64,000 nucleotides of DNA from Pseudomonas oryzihabitans (GTDB lineage: Bacteria > Pseudomonadota > Gammaproteobacteria > Pseudomonadales > Pseudomonadaceae): assembly GCF_006384975.1 (NCBI RefSeq), contig NZ_CP021645.1, positions 2,012,001 to 2,076,000 on the forward strand, written 5' to 3'. This document shows positions 50,297-60,076 of the stretch, one piece after another. A program made the translations under genes and the position numbers. The notes beneath the pieces are model-generated. The model ran no database searches, was not told the origin of the DNA, and saw nothing but the letters and a program-made list of their open reading frames with translations. How positions within the stretch are numbered: position 1 is the stretch's first letter; each line of letters opens with the position of its first letter.

Positions 50297-51352
50297 TCAC
50301 CTGGAGCGCTTCAGCCGCGCCGATACGCGTCCAGATGAAGGATCGATGAGCTTCTTCGTCGCCTCGCCTCCTCGCCCGAAACGCTGCTGGTAGGCCCTGG
50401 GCGTGACGCCCAGCTGCCGCTGGAATACCCGGCGCAGGTGGTCGTCGGAACTGAATCCGCAGCGCTGGGCGAGCTGCTTGAGCGGCGCCTCGCCGTCTTC
50501 CAGCAGCCTTCGCGCCAGCTCGATGCGCCCTCGCTCCACGAACTCCGCCGGTGAGCAGCCGGTCTCGCGGCGAAAGACCCGCGCCAGGTTACGGGGGCTC
50601 ATGGCCGCTCGGTCACTCAAGACGGCCAGGCTCAGGGGCCGGTCGAGGTTGCTCAGGATCCATTCCTGTAGCTGCCGTACCCCCGCATGCTGGGTCATCT
50701 GGCTGTGCAGGAAGTGGCTGAATTGCGACTGCCCGCCCGGGCGCTTCAGGTAGACCACCAGGTCCCGCGCCACCGCCAGGGCCACATCCAGGCCCAGGTC
50801 CCGCTCGACCAACGCCAGCCCCAGGTCGAGCGCCGCCGTGACGCCCGCCGAGGTCCAAAGGTGTCCAGCCTGCAGGAAGATGGCGTCCTCGACGACGTCA
50901 ATACGCGGATAACGCTGGGCCAGGCAGCTCGACAGGCGCCAATGGGTAGTCGCGCGCTGGCTGTCCAGCAGCCCCGCCTCGGCCAGGAAGAAGGCACCCG
51001 AGCACACTCCTACCAGGGTCGCGGCCCGCTGGGCCATACGTCGGCTCCAGTCGACCAGACCCGGTTGCTCGGCCAGGGCCCGGTCGATGTCGCGCGCGCC
51101 GACGATCAAGGCGATGTCCGCTCCCAATGCCAGACCGTACCGGGCCTCCAGCACGATCTGGGTATCCGACGGAATCATGCCGGGTTCGGGTGCGCAGAGG
51201 CGGAGCTCGTAGGCCGGCGGCAGGCCAACCTCCAGCCGCTTGGCGTTGGCGTACTCGAAGACCGTTAGGGCGCTGGTTGCCTCAAGCGCCTTGAAGCCCG
51301 GGTAGATGACGACATCGACGCGCTGCGTCCGGTAGCTCCGTCGAGTATCCAT
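50297..51352 (-). CDS. GlxA family AraC-type regulator with DJ-1/PfpI domain
   Basis: 351 residues. The N-terminal domain is a DJ-1/PfpI (class I glutamine amidotransferase-like) fold with the elbow GVCSGAFFLAEAGLL; the C-terminal AraC domain has SDRAAMSPRNLARVFRRETG and AQRCGFSSDDHLRRVFQRQL. The ATG at 51352 (MDTRRSYRTQRVDVVIYPGF) is used. GlxA-type regulators often control catabolism of nitrogenous or carbonyl compounds. It is divergent from the alcohol dehydrogenase gene, its likely target. Confidence 0.9.
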   Translation of the reverse strand: MDTRRSYRTQRVDVVIYPGFKALEATSALTVFEYANAKRLEVGLPPAYELRLCAPEPGMIPSDTQIVLEARYGLALGADIALIVGARDIDRALAEQPGLVDWSRRMAQRAATLVGVCSGAFFLAEAGLLDSQRATTHWRLSSCLAQRYPRIDVVEDAIFLQAGHLWTSAGVTAALDLGLALVERDLGLDVALAVARDLVVYLKRPGGQSQFSHFLHSQMTQHAGVRQLQEWILSNLDRPLSLAVLSDRAAMSPRNLARVFRRETGCSPAEFVERGRIELARRLLEDGEAPLKQLAQRCGFSSDDHLRRVFQRQLGVTPRAYQQRFGRGGEATKKLIDPSSGRVSARLKRSR

Positions 51353-51495
51353 ACCCTTGGCCGAGCAGAGCCTAGGGCGCAGAAACGGACAAGGTTCCGT
51401 CGTTCCGCGCCAAGGTCCGCTCCTGGCCTCGCTCCTCCTCACAGGCAATCGGTAAGCTGAATATCGTTACATTATAACACTTACAGGAAAGCGCC

Positions 51496-52680
51496 ATGAA
51501 GACACGAGCAGCCATTGCCTGGGCACCTAACCAACCTCTCGAGTTCGAAGAAATTGATCTGGAGGGACCGAAGGACGGCGAGGTACTGGTGCGTATCGTC
51601 ACCACCAGCCTCTGCCACACCGACGTCTTTACCCTCTCGGGACGCGACCCCGAAGGCAAGTTTCCCTGCATTCTGGGCCACGAGGGCTGCGGCATCGTCG
51701 AAGAGGTGGGGCGCGGAGTGACCTCCGTAAAACCGGGCGATCATGTGATCCCCCTCTATACGCCCGAAGATCCGAATTGTCCCTACATCAAGTCCGGTAA
51801 GACCAATCTCAGCCAGAGCATCCGCAAGACCCAGGGTGAGGGCCTGATGCCCGATGGCACCAGTCGCTTCTCCTACAAGGGGCGGACGATCTATCACTAC
51901 ATGGGCACCAGCACCTTCAGCGAATACACGGTGCTACCGGAAATCGCCGTGGCCAAGATCAGCCGTGACGCCCCGCTCGCCAAGGCCTCGATCATGGGCT
52001 GCGCCATTCCTACCGGAATTGGTGCGGTGCGTAATACCGCCAAGGTGCGTCCCGGCGACACGGTGGCCGTGTTCGGATTGGGGGCGGTGGGCATGGCAGT
52101 GATCCAGGGCGCGGTACTGCAGGGAGCGGGCCGTATCATCGGCATCGACGTGAACCCAGCCAAGTTCGCGCTGGCGCGCTCACTGGGCGCGCATGATTGC
52201 CTCGATCCCCGGGACTTCAAGGAGCCCATCGAACAGGTCATCGTCGAGATGACCAACGGCGGCGTGGACTTTTCCTTCGAGTGCGTCGGTAACGTCAAGC
52301 TGATGCGCGCTGCACTGGAATGCTGCCACAAGGGCTGGGGTGAAAGCGTCATCATCGGTGTGGCCGGGGCGGGCGAGGAAATCGCCACCCGTCCCTTCCA
52401 GCTGGTGACGGGCCGGGTCTGGCGGGGATCGGCCTTCGGAGGAGTACTCGGCCGTACCGGGCTGCCGCAGATGGTGGACGAATGGCTACGGGGCGAGATC
52501 AATGTCGATCCCTATATCACCCACAACATGGGGCACGACGCGCTGAATGTCGCTTTCGACCTCCTCAAGCGCGGCGAAGCGATACGCTCGGTCGTGCATT
52601 ACCGTGAAACGGATACCCTCAGCCATGACTTACCCGGCGTGATCGTGGATCGACAGGGCAAGATCATTACGCCTCTTTGA
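51496..52680 (+). CDS. Class III-like alcohol dehydrogenase lacking most structural zinc ligands
   Basis: 394-residue medium-chain dehydrogenase closest to S-(hydroxymethyl)glutathione dehydrogenase (FrmA/AdhC): [34 protein letters not shown] and [14 protein letters not shown] are nearly class III. Catalytic zinc ligands C40, H62 and E63 remain, and NAD binding is in [10 protein letters not shown]. In the structural zinc lobe the usual four Cys are D92, C95, I98 and S106, so three of four are lost. It may be a paralogue with changed stability or substrate. Divergent from the GlxA regulator; the upstream gap has a TATAAC-type -10. Confidence 0.88.
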   Translation: MKTRAAIAWAPNQPLEFEEIDLEGPKDGEVLVRIVTTSLCHTDVFTLSGRDPEGKFPCILGHEGCGIVEEVGRGVTSVKPGDHVIPLYTPEDPNCPYIKSGKTNLSQSIRKTQGEGLMPDGTSRFSYKGRTIYHYMGTSTFSEYTVLPEIAVAKISRDAPLAKASIMGCAIPTGIGAVRNTAKVRPGDTVAVFGLGAVGMAVIQGAVLQGAGRIIGIDVNPAKFALARSLGAHDCLDPRDFKEPIEQVIVEMTNGGVDFSFECVGNVKLMRAALECCHKGWGESVIIGVAGAGEEIATRPFQLVTGRVWRGSAFGGVLGRTGLPQMVDEWLRGEINVDPYITHNMGHDALNVAFDLLKRGEAIRSVVHYRETDTLSHDLPGVIVDRQGKIITPL

Positions 52681-52774
52681 GCGAGCGACTCGTCAGCCGT
52701 CGTCCCGCCGTTACCCGGGCATTGTCGAGCTTCGCGACGAGGCTCGGCACGACCACGGCCTGACGCTTTCTGAG

Positions 52775-53380
52775 TCAGGAGCAGGTTATAACAGCGCTGT
52801 CAGCTCCTGTCCGGAAACACTCCACTGAGCGTCTTAGATACTCCGTGACCTGCTCAAGGCTGTCCAATGGCGGCGCTTGCAAAAGCGCCTCTTCGGCCGT
52901 GCACCAGGGATAGCTCAGTCCACCCAACCAGTCCATCAAGGGCACCAACTCGGACGCCGGCCCAACCTGCATGAGTTCTATGCGAATCCGTAGATGAGCA
53001 ACAAGGCCTGTTTCAGCGTCCAGTTGCCAGAGGTACTCACCGCAGCCCGCGCGTACTTCACCCGAATCCTTGACCGACATCCCTACCATCCACTTACAGC
53101 TATAGGATAACTCCCCTGACTCAGGCGGACTTCCGATACAGAAGGTGTATATATTCTCGTACGTCTGATTGAAACGACGCACCAAGACTTCAGAGATTTC
53201 AACCAAACTCGAGATATTGGCAGGAAAGGCTATACTGTCAGTATGCACCACCATCTCTACGGCAGCGTTGGCCGCAAACGCCTGGCGTAACAGCCAAGGC
53301 CGATTTCCGTCTTTCGACAAGATGTATTTTTCGACAGCACGATGCATTTCAGACATTTGATCGCTCGAAGAAAGTCCCAT
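52775..53380 (-). CDS. NTF2/SnoaL-like protein of unknown function
   Basis: 201 residues from the ATG at 53380 (MGLSSSDQMSEMHRAVEKYI), which has GAGG upstream; an in-frame ATG 48 bases earlier is less likely. The stretch RPWLLRQAFAANAAVEMVVH followed by TDSIAFP and the repeated F/Y-rich strands suggest an NTF2-like cone fold, which can be an enzyme (isomerase, dehydratase) or ligand carrier. No catalytic residues can be named. It is 124 bases from the choline-binding protein gene on the same strand and in the same lower-GC stretch. Confidence 0.65.
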   Translation of the reverse strand: MGLSSSDQMSEMHRAVEKYILSKDGNRPWLLRQAFAANAAVEMVVHTDSIAFPANISSLVEISEVLVRRFNQTYENIYTFCIGSPPESGELSYSCKWMVGMSVKDSGEVRAGCGEYLWQLDAETGLVAHLRIRIELMQVGPASELVPLMDWLGGLSYPWCTAEEALLQAPPLDSLEQVTEYLRRSVECFRTGADSAVITCS

Positions 53381-53504
53381 ATCAACCTCGCGAAAAGCTC
53401 CGCCATTCCCACTGGCGGCCAGCATCAAGCCTGAGCTGAAAGCGTTTTACAATAGAAAGGCTTACCAGCGCCACGGACATATCAGGCGTCAGGGACTGGG
53501 GTTT

Positions 53505-54443
53505 TCAACGGGCGAGAGCGGCCTTCACGGTCGCAGAGCCAGGCGTACCGGATACTGACTGCACCCCCTCCAGCCACTTATCCAGGACTGCGCCATTCTC
53601 TCTAAGAAAATTGCGTACCGCTCGACGGGGATTGGTCTTTTGGTCCAGCACCTCAGATGACAGTTTATTTTCCATATCGATAGTGAAATGAAGATTGGCC
53701 AAGAACCGCCCAACGTTGGGGCACTTTCTCGCATAGTCCTTGCGAGTACTGGTATAGACTGAAGAAGCACCCAGATTAGGACCCCAGACATCCTCTCCAC
53801 CGGAAAGATAAGCGATTTTGAACTGGGTATTCATCGGGTGCGGCTCCCACGCCAAGAATACGACCCACTGATTCAAGAGCTCTTTGCGTTTCACATTCGC
53901 CAGCATCACGCTTTCGCTGGATTCTATGAGCTTGAAGTCACCAAGGCCATAGGCATTCTGGCTTATCATGTTTTGAATACGCTTGTTCCCGTTACCTCCC
54001 GGCTGGAGACCGTAGATCTCGTGATCGAACTTGCCTGCATATTTCGAAAGATCGGCAAAACTTTTCACCCCCTCATCGTAAACGTTTTGCAGCACACCCA
54101 AGGTATATCTAGCGCCCTCCAGGTTCACTCGAATCTGCTGGATTTGATTGTTGTCCAGATAAGGCTTGATACGTTTTTCCATACTTGGCATCCAAGTACC
54201 TAGAAAAACATCGACGTTACCATCAGCCAACGCCTGCAGCGTATCCGGCACGGATAGGCGCTGAACCTCCACCTGATAGCCCAGGGCACTCAGCACGTAG
54301 CGCGCGCTGGCGGTGGTGACCTGAACGTCAGTCCAGCCGGTATCGGAAAACTTCACGACCCGGCACTCCTCGGGCTCAGTCGTTGCGGATGCCCAGGAAG
54401 CGAACAGAGCAACACTGAGCAGGCAAATGAGTCTTAGCCACAT
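53505..54443 (-). CDS. Choline/quaternary amine ABC transporter substrate-binding protein (orphan, ChoX/CbcX-like)
   Basis: 312-residue periplasmic binding protein with a signal peptide (LRLICLLSVALFASWASA). CRVVKFSDTGWTDVQVTTA, VDVFLGTWMPSMEKRIKPYL and VVFLAWEPHPMNTQF match ChoX-type choline/acetylcholine/betaine binders, whose aromatic residues form a cation box (W and Y here). The ATG at 54443 follows GGAGG; an ATG 15 bases upstream is less likely. No permease or ATPase gene is adjacent; in Pseudomonas such orphan binding proteins can feed the shared Cbc permease. Confidence 0.88.
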   Translation of the reverse strand: MWLRLICLLSVALFASWASATTEPEECRVVKFSDTGWTDVQVTTASARYVLSALGYQVEVQRLSVPDTLQALADGNVDVFLGTWMPSMEKRIKPYLDNNQIQQIRVNLEGARYTLGVLQNVYDEGVKSFADLSKYAGKFDHEIYGLQPGGNGNKRIQNMISQNAYGLGDFKLIESSESVMLANVKRKELLNQWVVFLAWEPHPMNTQFKIAYLSGGEDVWGPNLGASSVYTSTRKDYARKCPNVGRFLANLHFTIDMENKLSSEVLDQKTNPRRAVRNFLRENGAVLDKWLEGVQSVSGTPGSATVKAALAR

Positions 54444-54458
54444 GAAACACCTCCGCAT

Positions 54459-55284
54459 TGTTAGCCCAGATCAAATAAACTCATTCGAGCTGCACACGAA
54501 CAGTATCCATAGCTCGCACCTTGTCGCAGCGACTCACACAGCAGACGCCCTGAGCTGCATGCCTACCTGGTCAGTTAACCGCTTGCAGTCGCGACACCAA
54601 AGATAATCGCCCAAACACCCAGAACGGCCTCACGCTATAGCCGAGCTGACCAGTGATACTTTTAAATCCTTGACGGATTGAGGATCGTCCAATGCCTTCC
54701 GTTACCCTTGGCGTGGCAGTGGGGCTGTTACTTCTCGGGCAAGCGAGGCCTATCGCCCGGCGGCGCTCGGCATAATCGCCTTCTGGGCATTGGGTGGAGC
54801 ACCGCTGTAAAACCCCATACCTTACCGAGTCAACGATGAGCGCCAGAATACTTTCCCCGGTAAGTGCTCAGCACGATGCACGCGTCCCGACATTCATTGC
54901 CTATTACCGCGAACCCGCCAACCTGCTCTTTGGTACATGCTGCTTTGTTCACAGCATTCAATGCGAGGATATTCGTCTGACTGGCAATACCGTAGATCGC
55001 TTCTCAGAGATCACCACCAACTCCGCCGTTGAGTTGGTGGTCATTTTTCCTGGCGGAACCGAGCCTATCGAAGTTGAACAGAGGTCTGGGCCACCTCTGC
55101 CATTACAGCGATCCTGTGACCACTGTGGCTCCCTGCTGAATCTTATCTTCCCGCCGTGCCGATGTAGCGTTATGTCTGCCTATTGACTTGAGGCATATCT
55201 ATAACTGTATCTTTAGAATCGAAAACAGCAGACTAAATAACCGCAAACCATGCAGCTGAAACCCGACCTACTCATTACAGCTGA
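54459..55284. other. 826-base intergenic region, mostly without recognisable genes
   Basis: Between the choline-binding protein and the HAD operon terminator the DNA is visibly lower in GC than the rest. A short plus-strand reading AYRPAALGIIAFWALGGAPL (54739-54807) looks like a membrane-protein fragment. An open frame from an ATG at 54836 to 55186 encodes 116 residues with several cysteines (RSCDHCGSLLNL, PPCRCS) and no known family. Neither has a convincing ribosome binding site. I see nothing firm here. Confidence 0.4.
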
Positions 55285-55324
55285 TAAAAAAGCGCGGCTG
55301 TTCCACTGCGATGGCAGCCGCGCT
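55285..55324 (-). terminator. Terminator of the phosphonate-type transporter operon
   Basis: AGCGCGGCTG (55291-55300) pairs with CAGCCGCGCT (55315-55324); on the minus strand the stem is followed by TTTTTT. It lies 15 bases past the HAD gene stop. Confidence 0.9.
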
Positions 55325-55338
55325 GCCCCAGGAGGGGG

Positions 55339-56058
55339 CTAAAGCCTCGAAACCAGTTGATCCAGATTCAAGCTGGCAATACTGGGCAGACAGAAGTCTG
55401 CAGCGGGCGTGAGCGTTTCGAGAGTACCCGTCCCGCTCAAGACGCCTACACGCAGACCGGCACCGCCCGCCTCGGCCATTGCCATGTCATGCAGGTTGTC
55501 CCCTACCACCGCAATTTCACTGGTCGGAATCCCCACCACTGCAGAGAATTGCAGGAGCATGCCTGGTTCAGGCTTCCACCCATAACCACTGTCATAACCC
55601 GCGACGAAGGCGACGAAATCGCTGATGCCAAACACCTCCAACATCAACCTGATAGCGGTTTCACTGTCGCTACTGGCGATGCCGATGGCGATGCCGCGTG
55701 CGTTCAGCTCTTTGAACAAGGCGAACAGGTCGCTGACCGGCACCGCGTGCCTGGCACTTTGCTGGAACAGCTCATCCAGCGTTTGGGTCAGGGCGTTCAG
55801 GGGGTAAGAGCAGCCCGCTTTCACCCAGGTGCGCGCGATTTCCTCGGTGTTACCGGAAGCGAACAGGCTGTCGGCAGCGGTCAGGCCGGTCGCGTTGTCG
55901 AATCCCGCTACAGCCAGCAGGTGCGACTCGAGTTCCTTGTCTCCAGCGGCGGCGAGCTTTGCCGCCCGGCGATTGGTCGGTCCCCAGGACTGGTGGTAGT
56001 CGATCAAGGTCCCGTCCTTGTCGAACAGGATGGCTCTGATGGGCGTGGTCGTTTTCAT
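55339..56058 (-). CDS. HAD family hydrolase (phosphatase) of the transporter operon
   Basis: 239-residue cytoplasmic HAD hydrolase. Nucleophile motif LFDKDGTLIDYHQSWGPTNR, motif II IGIASSDSETA, Lys in GYGWKPEPGML, motif IV VVGDNLHDMAMAEAGG. It overlaps the permease gene by four bases (ATGA), so it should act on the imported compound, for example by removing phosphate. The residues of a phosphonatase Schiff-base lysine were not recognised, so PhnX is unlikely. Confidence 0.88.
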   Translation of the reverse strand: MKTTTPIRAILFDKDGTLIDYHQSWGPTNRRAAKLAAAGDKELESHLLAVAGFDNATGLTAADSLFASGNTEEIARTWVKAGCSYPLNALTQTLDELFQQSARHAVPVSDLFALFKELNARGIAIGIASSDSETAIRLMLEVFGISDFVAFVAGYDSGYGWKPEPGMLLQFSAVVGIPTSEIAVVGDNLHDMAMAEAGGAGLRVGVLSGTGTLETLTPAADFCLPSIASLNLDQLVSRL

Positions 56059-57749
56059 CGGATCAGTTTCACGTCTTTGGCGCCGGCGAGCAGCAGGATC
56101 AATCGGACGACCAGCAGGCAGGCACCCACCGTGGCCATGATGCACACGGAGAAGGCCGCCGCCTGGTTCATGGCGCCCCGGTCGGACAGTTGCAGCACCG
56201 CCACCGAGGCGATCTGGGTGGATGGCGTGATCAGGAAGATCAGCGCCGACAGCGAGACCATGGCGCGCATGAAGTAGAACACCCACACCCCCAGCAGCGT
56301 CGGCCAGAGGATCGGCAGGGTGACCTTGCGCAGGGTGCGCAACACCCCGGCCCCCAGCATCCGCGAGGCTTCGTCGTAGCTCTTGCCCACCTGGGTCAGG
56401 CTGGTGTTGGTGATCAGGAACGCCTGGCTGTGGTTGTAGTAGACGTTGAGGATCACCATCGACAGCAGGGTGCCGTAGAGCACGTGCAGCGGATTGACCG
56501 GGTTGTTGAGCATCAGCACGTAGCCCAGGCCCAGCACCATGCCCGGCACCGCCGAGGGCAGGATGGCCAGCAGCGACAGCAGCGGCGTGGTCGGGCCGGG
56601 GAACTTGGTGACCACGATGGCGCCCAGCCCGGCCATGATCACGCCCAGGGTGGCGGTCAGGGTGGCGATCAGGATGCTGTTCCATAGCGGGGTGATGCCA
56701 TCGGCGAAGTCGAAGGCGTAGTGCTTGAAGGTCGGCGTCAGGTTGTAGGGCCAGAGGGTGACGAAGCTGGTCACCACCACGATGCCGACGATGCTCAGCA
56801 TGATGGCTGCGAAGCCATAGAGGTACAGCCCGAAGCCCAGGTCACGGGCGCGGTCCGGACGCGGCTCCAGCGGCCGTGACTGGGGGGCGATCAGCGAGGT
56901 CTGTCGCCGGGTGATGCGCTTCTCGAGGATCTTGGCGATCATCGCCGGGATCAGGAGCACCACCCCGATCACCGCCCCCAGGGCGAATTGCGCCTGGCCG
57001 ATCACCTGGTTGTACATCTCGGTGGCCAGCACGTTGAAGTCGCCGCCGATCAGCATGGCGTTGCCGAAGTCGGTGAGCACCAGGGTGAAGCAGACGAAGC
57101 AGGCGGCGGCCAGGCCGTAGAGCGTCGGTGGCAGGGTGACGGTGCGGAAGGTCCGCCAGTGGCTGGCGCCCATCACCCGGGCGCTCTCGTAGGGTCGCGC
57201 ATCGGCGATGGCCAGGGCCGCCGAAAGGATCAGGAAAGCGTAGGGAAAGGCGTAGAAGAGGTTGGCGGTGACGATGCCGTGGAAGCCATAGATGTTGATG
57301 TCCAGGCCCAGATAGCGGTTGATGGCGCCATTGCGGCCGAACAGCAGGATCAGGCCCTGGCCCTGTACCAGCGAGGGAGCGAACAGCGGTATCAGGGCGA
57401 CCAGCCGCAGGAAGCCCTTGCCCTTGACCAGGGTGCGCTGCAGGCCGTAGGCGTAGCCATAGGCCAGGACGATCACCAGCACCGTGGTGAGCCCGGCCAT
57501 GCCGACGCTGTTGCCGATCAGGCCCCAGAAGCGGGCGCTGGCGAAGGCATTGGTGAAGTTGGCCAGGCCCGTTCCGGTCGGGGTTTCGGTGCTGCGGATC
57601 AGGATGGTGGCGATCGGCATCACCAGGAACAGCAGCAGACCGGCCAGCACCACCCCGGTCAGCGTCCAGCGTACCAGCCGGTCCTCGCCGACACGCTTCA
57701 TGGGCAGTCGGGTCGCACTGGCGCGCTCGGGGATATCGACACTACTCAT
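56055..57749 (-). CDS. ABC transporter permease with two fused membrane domains (PhnU/V or FbpB type)
   Basis: 564-residue inner-membrane permease with about 12 segments in two homologous halves, each with an EAA-like loop (ESARVMGASHWRTFRTVTLP near residue 190; DEASRMLGAGVLRTLRKVTLP near 460). This fused form is typical of the iron(III)/2-aminoethylphosphonate family. It overlaps both the ATPase and the HAD gene by four bases. It would pass the substrate from the binding protein across the inner membrane. Confidence 0.9.
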   Translation of the reverse strand: MSSVDIPERASATRLPMKRVGEDRLVRWTLTGVVLAGLLLFLVMPIATILIRSTETPTGTGLANFTNAFASARFWGLIGNSVGMAGLTTVLVIVLAYGYAYGLQRTLVKGKGFLRLVALIPLFAPSLVQGQGLILLFGRNGAINRYLGLDINIYGFHGIVTANLFYAFPYAFLILSAALAIADARPYESARVMGASHWRTFRTVTLPPTLYGLAAACFVCFTLVLTDFGNAMLIGGDFNVLATEMYNQVIGQAQFALGAVIGVVLLIPAMIAKILEKRITRRQTSLIAPQSRPLEPRPDRARDLGFGLYLYGFAAIMLSIVGIVVVTSFVTLWPYNLTPTFKHYAFDFADGITPLWNSILIATLTATLGVIMAGLGAIVVTKFPGPTTPLLSLLAILPSAVPGMVLGLGYVLMLNNPVNPLHVLYGTLLSMVILNVYYNHSQAFLITNTSLTQVGKSYDEASRMLGAGVLRTLRKVTLPILWPTLLGVWVFYFMRAMVSLSALIFLITPSTQIASVAVLQLSDRGAMNQAAAFSVCIMATVGACLLVVRLILLLAGAKDVKLIR

Positions 57750-58786
57750 GACAGCCTCCGCAGGGACAGCATCGGCAGGTGCATGGAGATGGGATCGTCC
57801 AGCCGGACCGGTGCGCGGCGGCCGTGCAGTTCGGCCACCACGGGGGAACCGCCGGTGGCCGGTTGCATGGTCACCCGGGTGAGATTGCCCAGGTAGGAGA
57901 TGTCGGTGACGCGGCCCGCCACGACGTTCTCGCCGGTGCGCTCCGCGGAGCCGAGCTCCACGTGCTCCGGCCGGAGACAGACTTTTGAAGGACCCTTGCC
58001 AGCGGCATCACGCAGACGCAGCGGCGTCTGGCCCAACCAGCTACGACCCGCCTCGTCAGTCTCCACCTCGAGGAAGTTCATCCGCCCGATGAACTCGGCA
58101 ACGAAGGGCGTCTTGGGTCGCTCGTAGAGCTCATCCGGCGTACCGGCCTGCTCGATTTTCCCGTTGCGCATCAGCACCACCAGGTCGGCCATGGCCAGGG
58201 CCTCTTCCTGGTCGTGGGTCACCATGATGGTGGTGATGCCGAGCTTTTCCTGCACGGCCTTGATCTCGGTGCGCAATTCCTCGCGCACCTTGGCGTCCAG
58301 GGCCGACAGCGGTTCGTCGAGCAGCAGCAGTGAAGGCCGCGGCGCGATCGCCCGTGCCAGGGCGATGCGCTGTTGCTGACCGCCGGAGAGCTGATGCGGC
58401 AGCTTTCCGGCATGGGCGTCCAGGTGCACCATCTTGAGCATGGCGGCGACCCGCTCGGCCATTTCCGCCTTCTTCCAGTTGCGGCATTCCAGGCCATAGG
58501 CGACGTTTTGCGCCGCCGTCAGGGTCGGGAACAGCGAGTAGGATTGGAAGACGATGCCGAAGTTGCGCTCCTTGGCGGTGGTGCTGAGCACATCCTTGCC
58601 ATCGACCTCGATGCGGCCATCGCTGGCCTCGTCGAGGCCGGCGATGATCCGCAGCAAGGTTGTCTTGCCACAGCCGGACGGGCCGAGAAAACAAACGAAC
58701 TTGCCTGACGGAATGTCGAGCGACACTCCGTCCAAGGCGGTGAGATTGCCGAAGCGCTTGGTCACGCCGCTAATCGATAGTTTCAT
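57746..58786 (-). CDS. ABC transporter ATP-binding protein (PhnT/FbpC type)
   Basis: 346 residues. Walker A GPSGCGKTTLLRIIAGLDE, signature LSGGQQQRIALARAIAP, Walker B LLLLDEPLSALDAK, switch His in TIMVTHDQEEALAMAD. A C-terminal TOBE domain of the MOI type follows (KVCLRPEHVELGSAERTGEN), as in spermidine/phosphonate/iron importers. It powers the fused permease. It lies 21 bases after the binding protein gene. Confidence 0.92.
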   Translation of the reverse strand: MKLSISGVTKRFGNLTALDGVSLDIPSGKFVCFLGPSGCGKTTLLRIIAGLDEASDGRIEVDGKDVLSTTAKERNFGIVFQSYSLFPTLTAAQNVAYGLECRNWKKAEMAERVAAMLKMVHLDAHAGKLPHQLSGGQQQRIALARAIAPRPSLLLLDEPLSALDAKVREELRTEIKAVQEKLGITTIMVTHDQEEALAMADLVVLMRNGKIEQAGTPDELYERPKTPFVAEFIGRMNFLEVETDEAGRSWLGQTPLRLRDAAGKGPSKVCLRPEHVELGSAERTGENVVAGRVTDISYLGNLTRVTMQPATGGSPVVAELHGRRAPVRLDDPISMHLPMLSLRRLS

Positions 58787-58807
58787 GCTGCCTCCTGAAG
58801 CCCTTGC

Positions 58808-59821
58808 TTACCGCTCGTACTTCTTCTGCCAGGTCGAAATGATGTCGGCACGCTCGGCCCCCGCCTTGGCGAAGTCCACCGGATAGAGCACCTTGGACAC
58901 ATCGGCCGGCAATCCCGCATCGCGGAAGTTCTTCGGCATCTCGCCACCCGGGATGGTCACGATGGCCTTCCACTTGTAGTAGGCGTTGGCCGCCGCCGGG
59001 CTGACGGTCCAGTCCAGGAAGCGCTTGGCGGCTTCCTGATGCTTGGAGGCCGCGACCAGGCCGTTGGCTTCCAGCTCGTTACCGGCGCCTTCCGACGGAA
59101 TCACCATGGTGATCGGATAACCTTCGGCGATGTTCTTGATGGCGCGCAGGTCGTAGGAGATACCGACGGTGTATTCACCGGACGAGGCCACGTTGCACGG
59201 CCGCGAGCCGGACTTGATGTACTGGGCGACGTTCTTGTCCAGCGCGTCGAGGAAGGTCCAGCCCTTTTCCGGGCCCATCATCTGCAGCAACGAGGCGATC
59301 TGCACGTAGCCGGTCCCCGAGCTGGCCGGGTTGGGCATCACCACCTCGCCCTTGAACGCGGGGGCGGTCAGGTCCTTCCAGGAGGTGGGCATCGGCAGCC
59401 CTTTCTGCTTGAGGCGCTCGTTGTTGACGCAGAAGGCGGCCATGTAGCCGGTCACGGCGAACCACTTGCCCTTCGGATCACGGAACTGCTTGGGTACCGC
59501 GTCGATGCCCTTGGGCTGGTAGGGCTCCAAGGTGGCAGAGATACGCGGATCGACCATGGAGGACGCCGCCATGCCCCAGATCACGTCATGCCGGGGATTG
59601 GCCTGCTCGGAAAGGATACGGGCCACCAGATCACCCGTGGACAGTCGGAGCATCTGGATATCCAGATCCGGCATCGCCTTTTTCGCCTCGGCCAGGAAGG
59701 CTGCGGCCTCGTCTTCCTCGTAGGCGGTGTATACCGTGATGGTTTCGGCCAACGCAGAGCCAGCGAAGGTCAGCAGGGCAAGGGACAATGCGGTGCGGCG
59801 AAGGCTTACGAGATGGCGCAT
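58808..59821 (-). CDS. ABC transporter periplasmic substrate-binding protein (2-aminoethylphosphonate/iron type)
   Basis: 337 residues with a Sec signal peptide (residues 1-25, ending GSALA). ETITVYTAYEEDEAAAFL and NPASSGTGYVQIASLLQMMG match the type 2 binding proteins of the putative 2-aminoethylphosphonate and iron families. The tyrosine pair that binds iron in FbpA is not evident near the C-terminus, which argues for an organic phosphonate or phosphate ester. First gene of the minus-strand operon and divergent from the DeoR regulator. Confidence 0.87.
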   Translation of the reverse strand: MRHLVSLRRTALSLALLTFAGSALAETITVYTAYEEDEAAAFLAEAKKAMPDLDIQMLRLSTGDLVARILSEQANPRHDVIWGMAASSMVDPRISATLEPYQPKGIDAVPKQFRDPKGKWFAVTGYMAAFCVNNERLKQKGLPMPTSWKDLTAPAFKGEVVMPNPASSGTGYVQIASLLQMMGPEKGWTFLDALDKNVAQYIKSGSRPCNVASSGEYTVGISYDLRAIKNIAEGYPITMVIPSEGAGNELEANGLVAASKHQEAAKRFLDWTVSPAAANAYYKWKAIVTIPGGEMPKNFRDAGLPADVSKVLYPVDFAKAGAERADIISTWQKKYER

Positions 59822-60076
59822 GGTGTCTCTCCAGAGCGATTGTAGGTGTTGGCGTATGGACGAGGCAGTTAGTTAAACGTAGCTTTGTGAAACATATCCC
59901 TGTCTCTTTTGTTGTTTTTAAGACATTAATGATCAGGGCGGAATTTTTTTTTGATCACTTGTCGCTTTTGGATAAAACTTCCCACTTTATGTCTGGAAGC
60001 GACCAACGCCTTCAGAGCACCTGCCGATCTGCTTGATACTGTTCGCGAGCGAAACGGTCCTATACTGAGGTTAACC
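59822..60076. promoter_or_regulatory. Divergent promoter region of the transporter operon and deoR gene
   Basis: A 255-base AT-rich gap with a T10 run near 59945 and two TGATCA motifs (about 59929 and 59953) placed about 24 bases apart. These could be operator half-sites for the DeoR-type regulator, but the motif is short. Confidence 0.35.

Noticed and set aside
54836..55186. Open frame of 116 codons with several cysteines
   Set aside because: No convincing ribosome binding site or family; kept only as a note in the intergenic entry.
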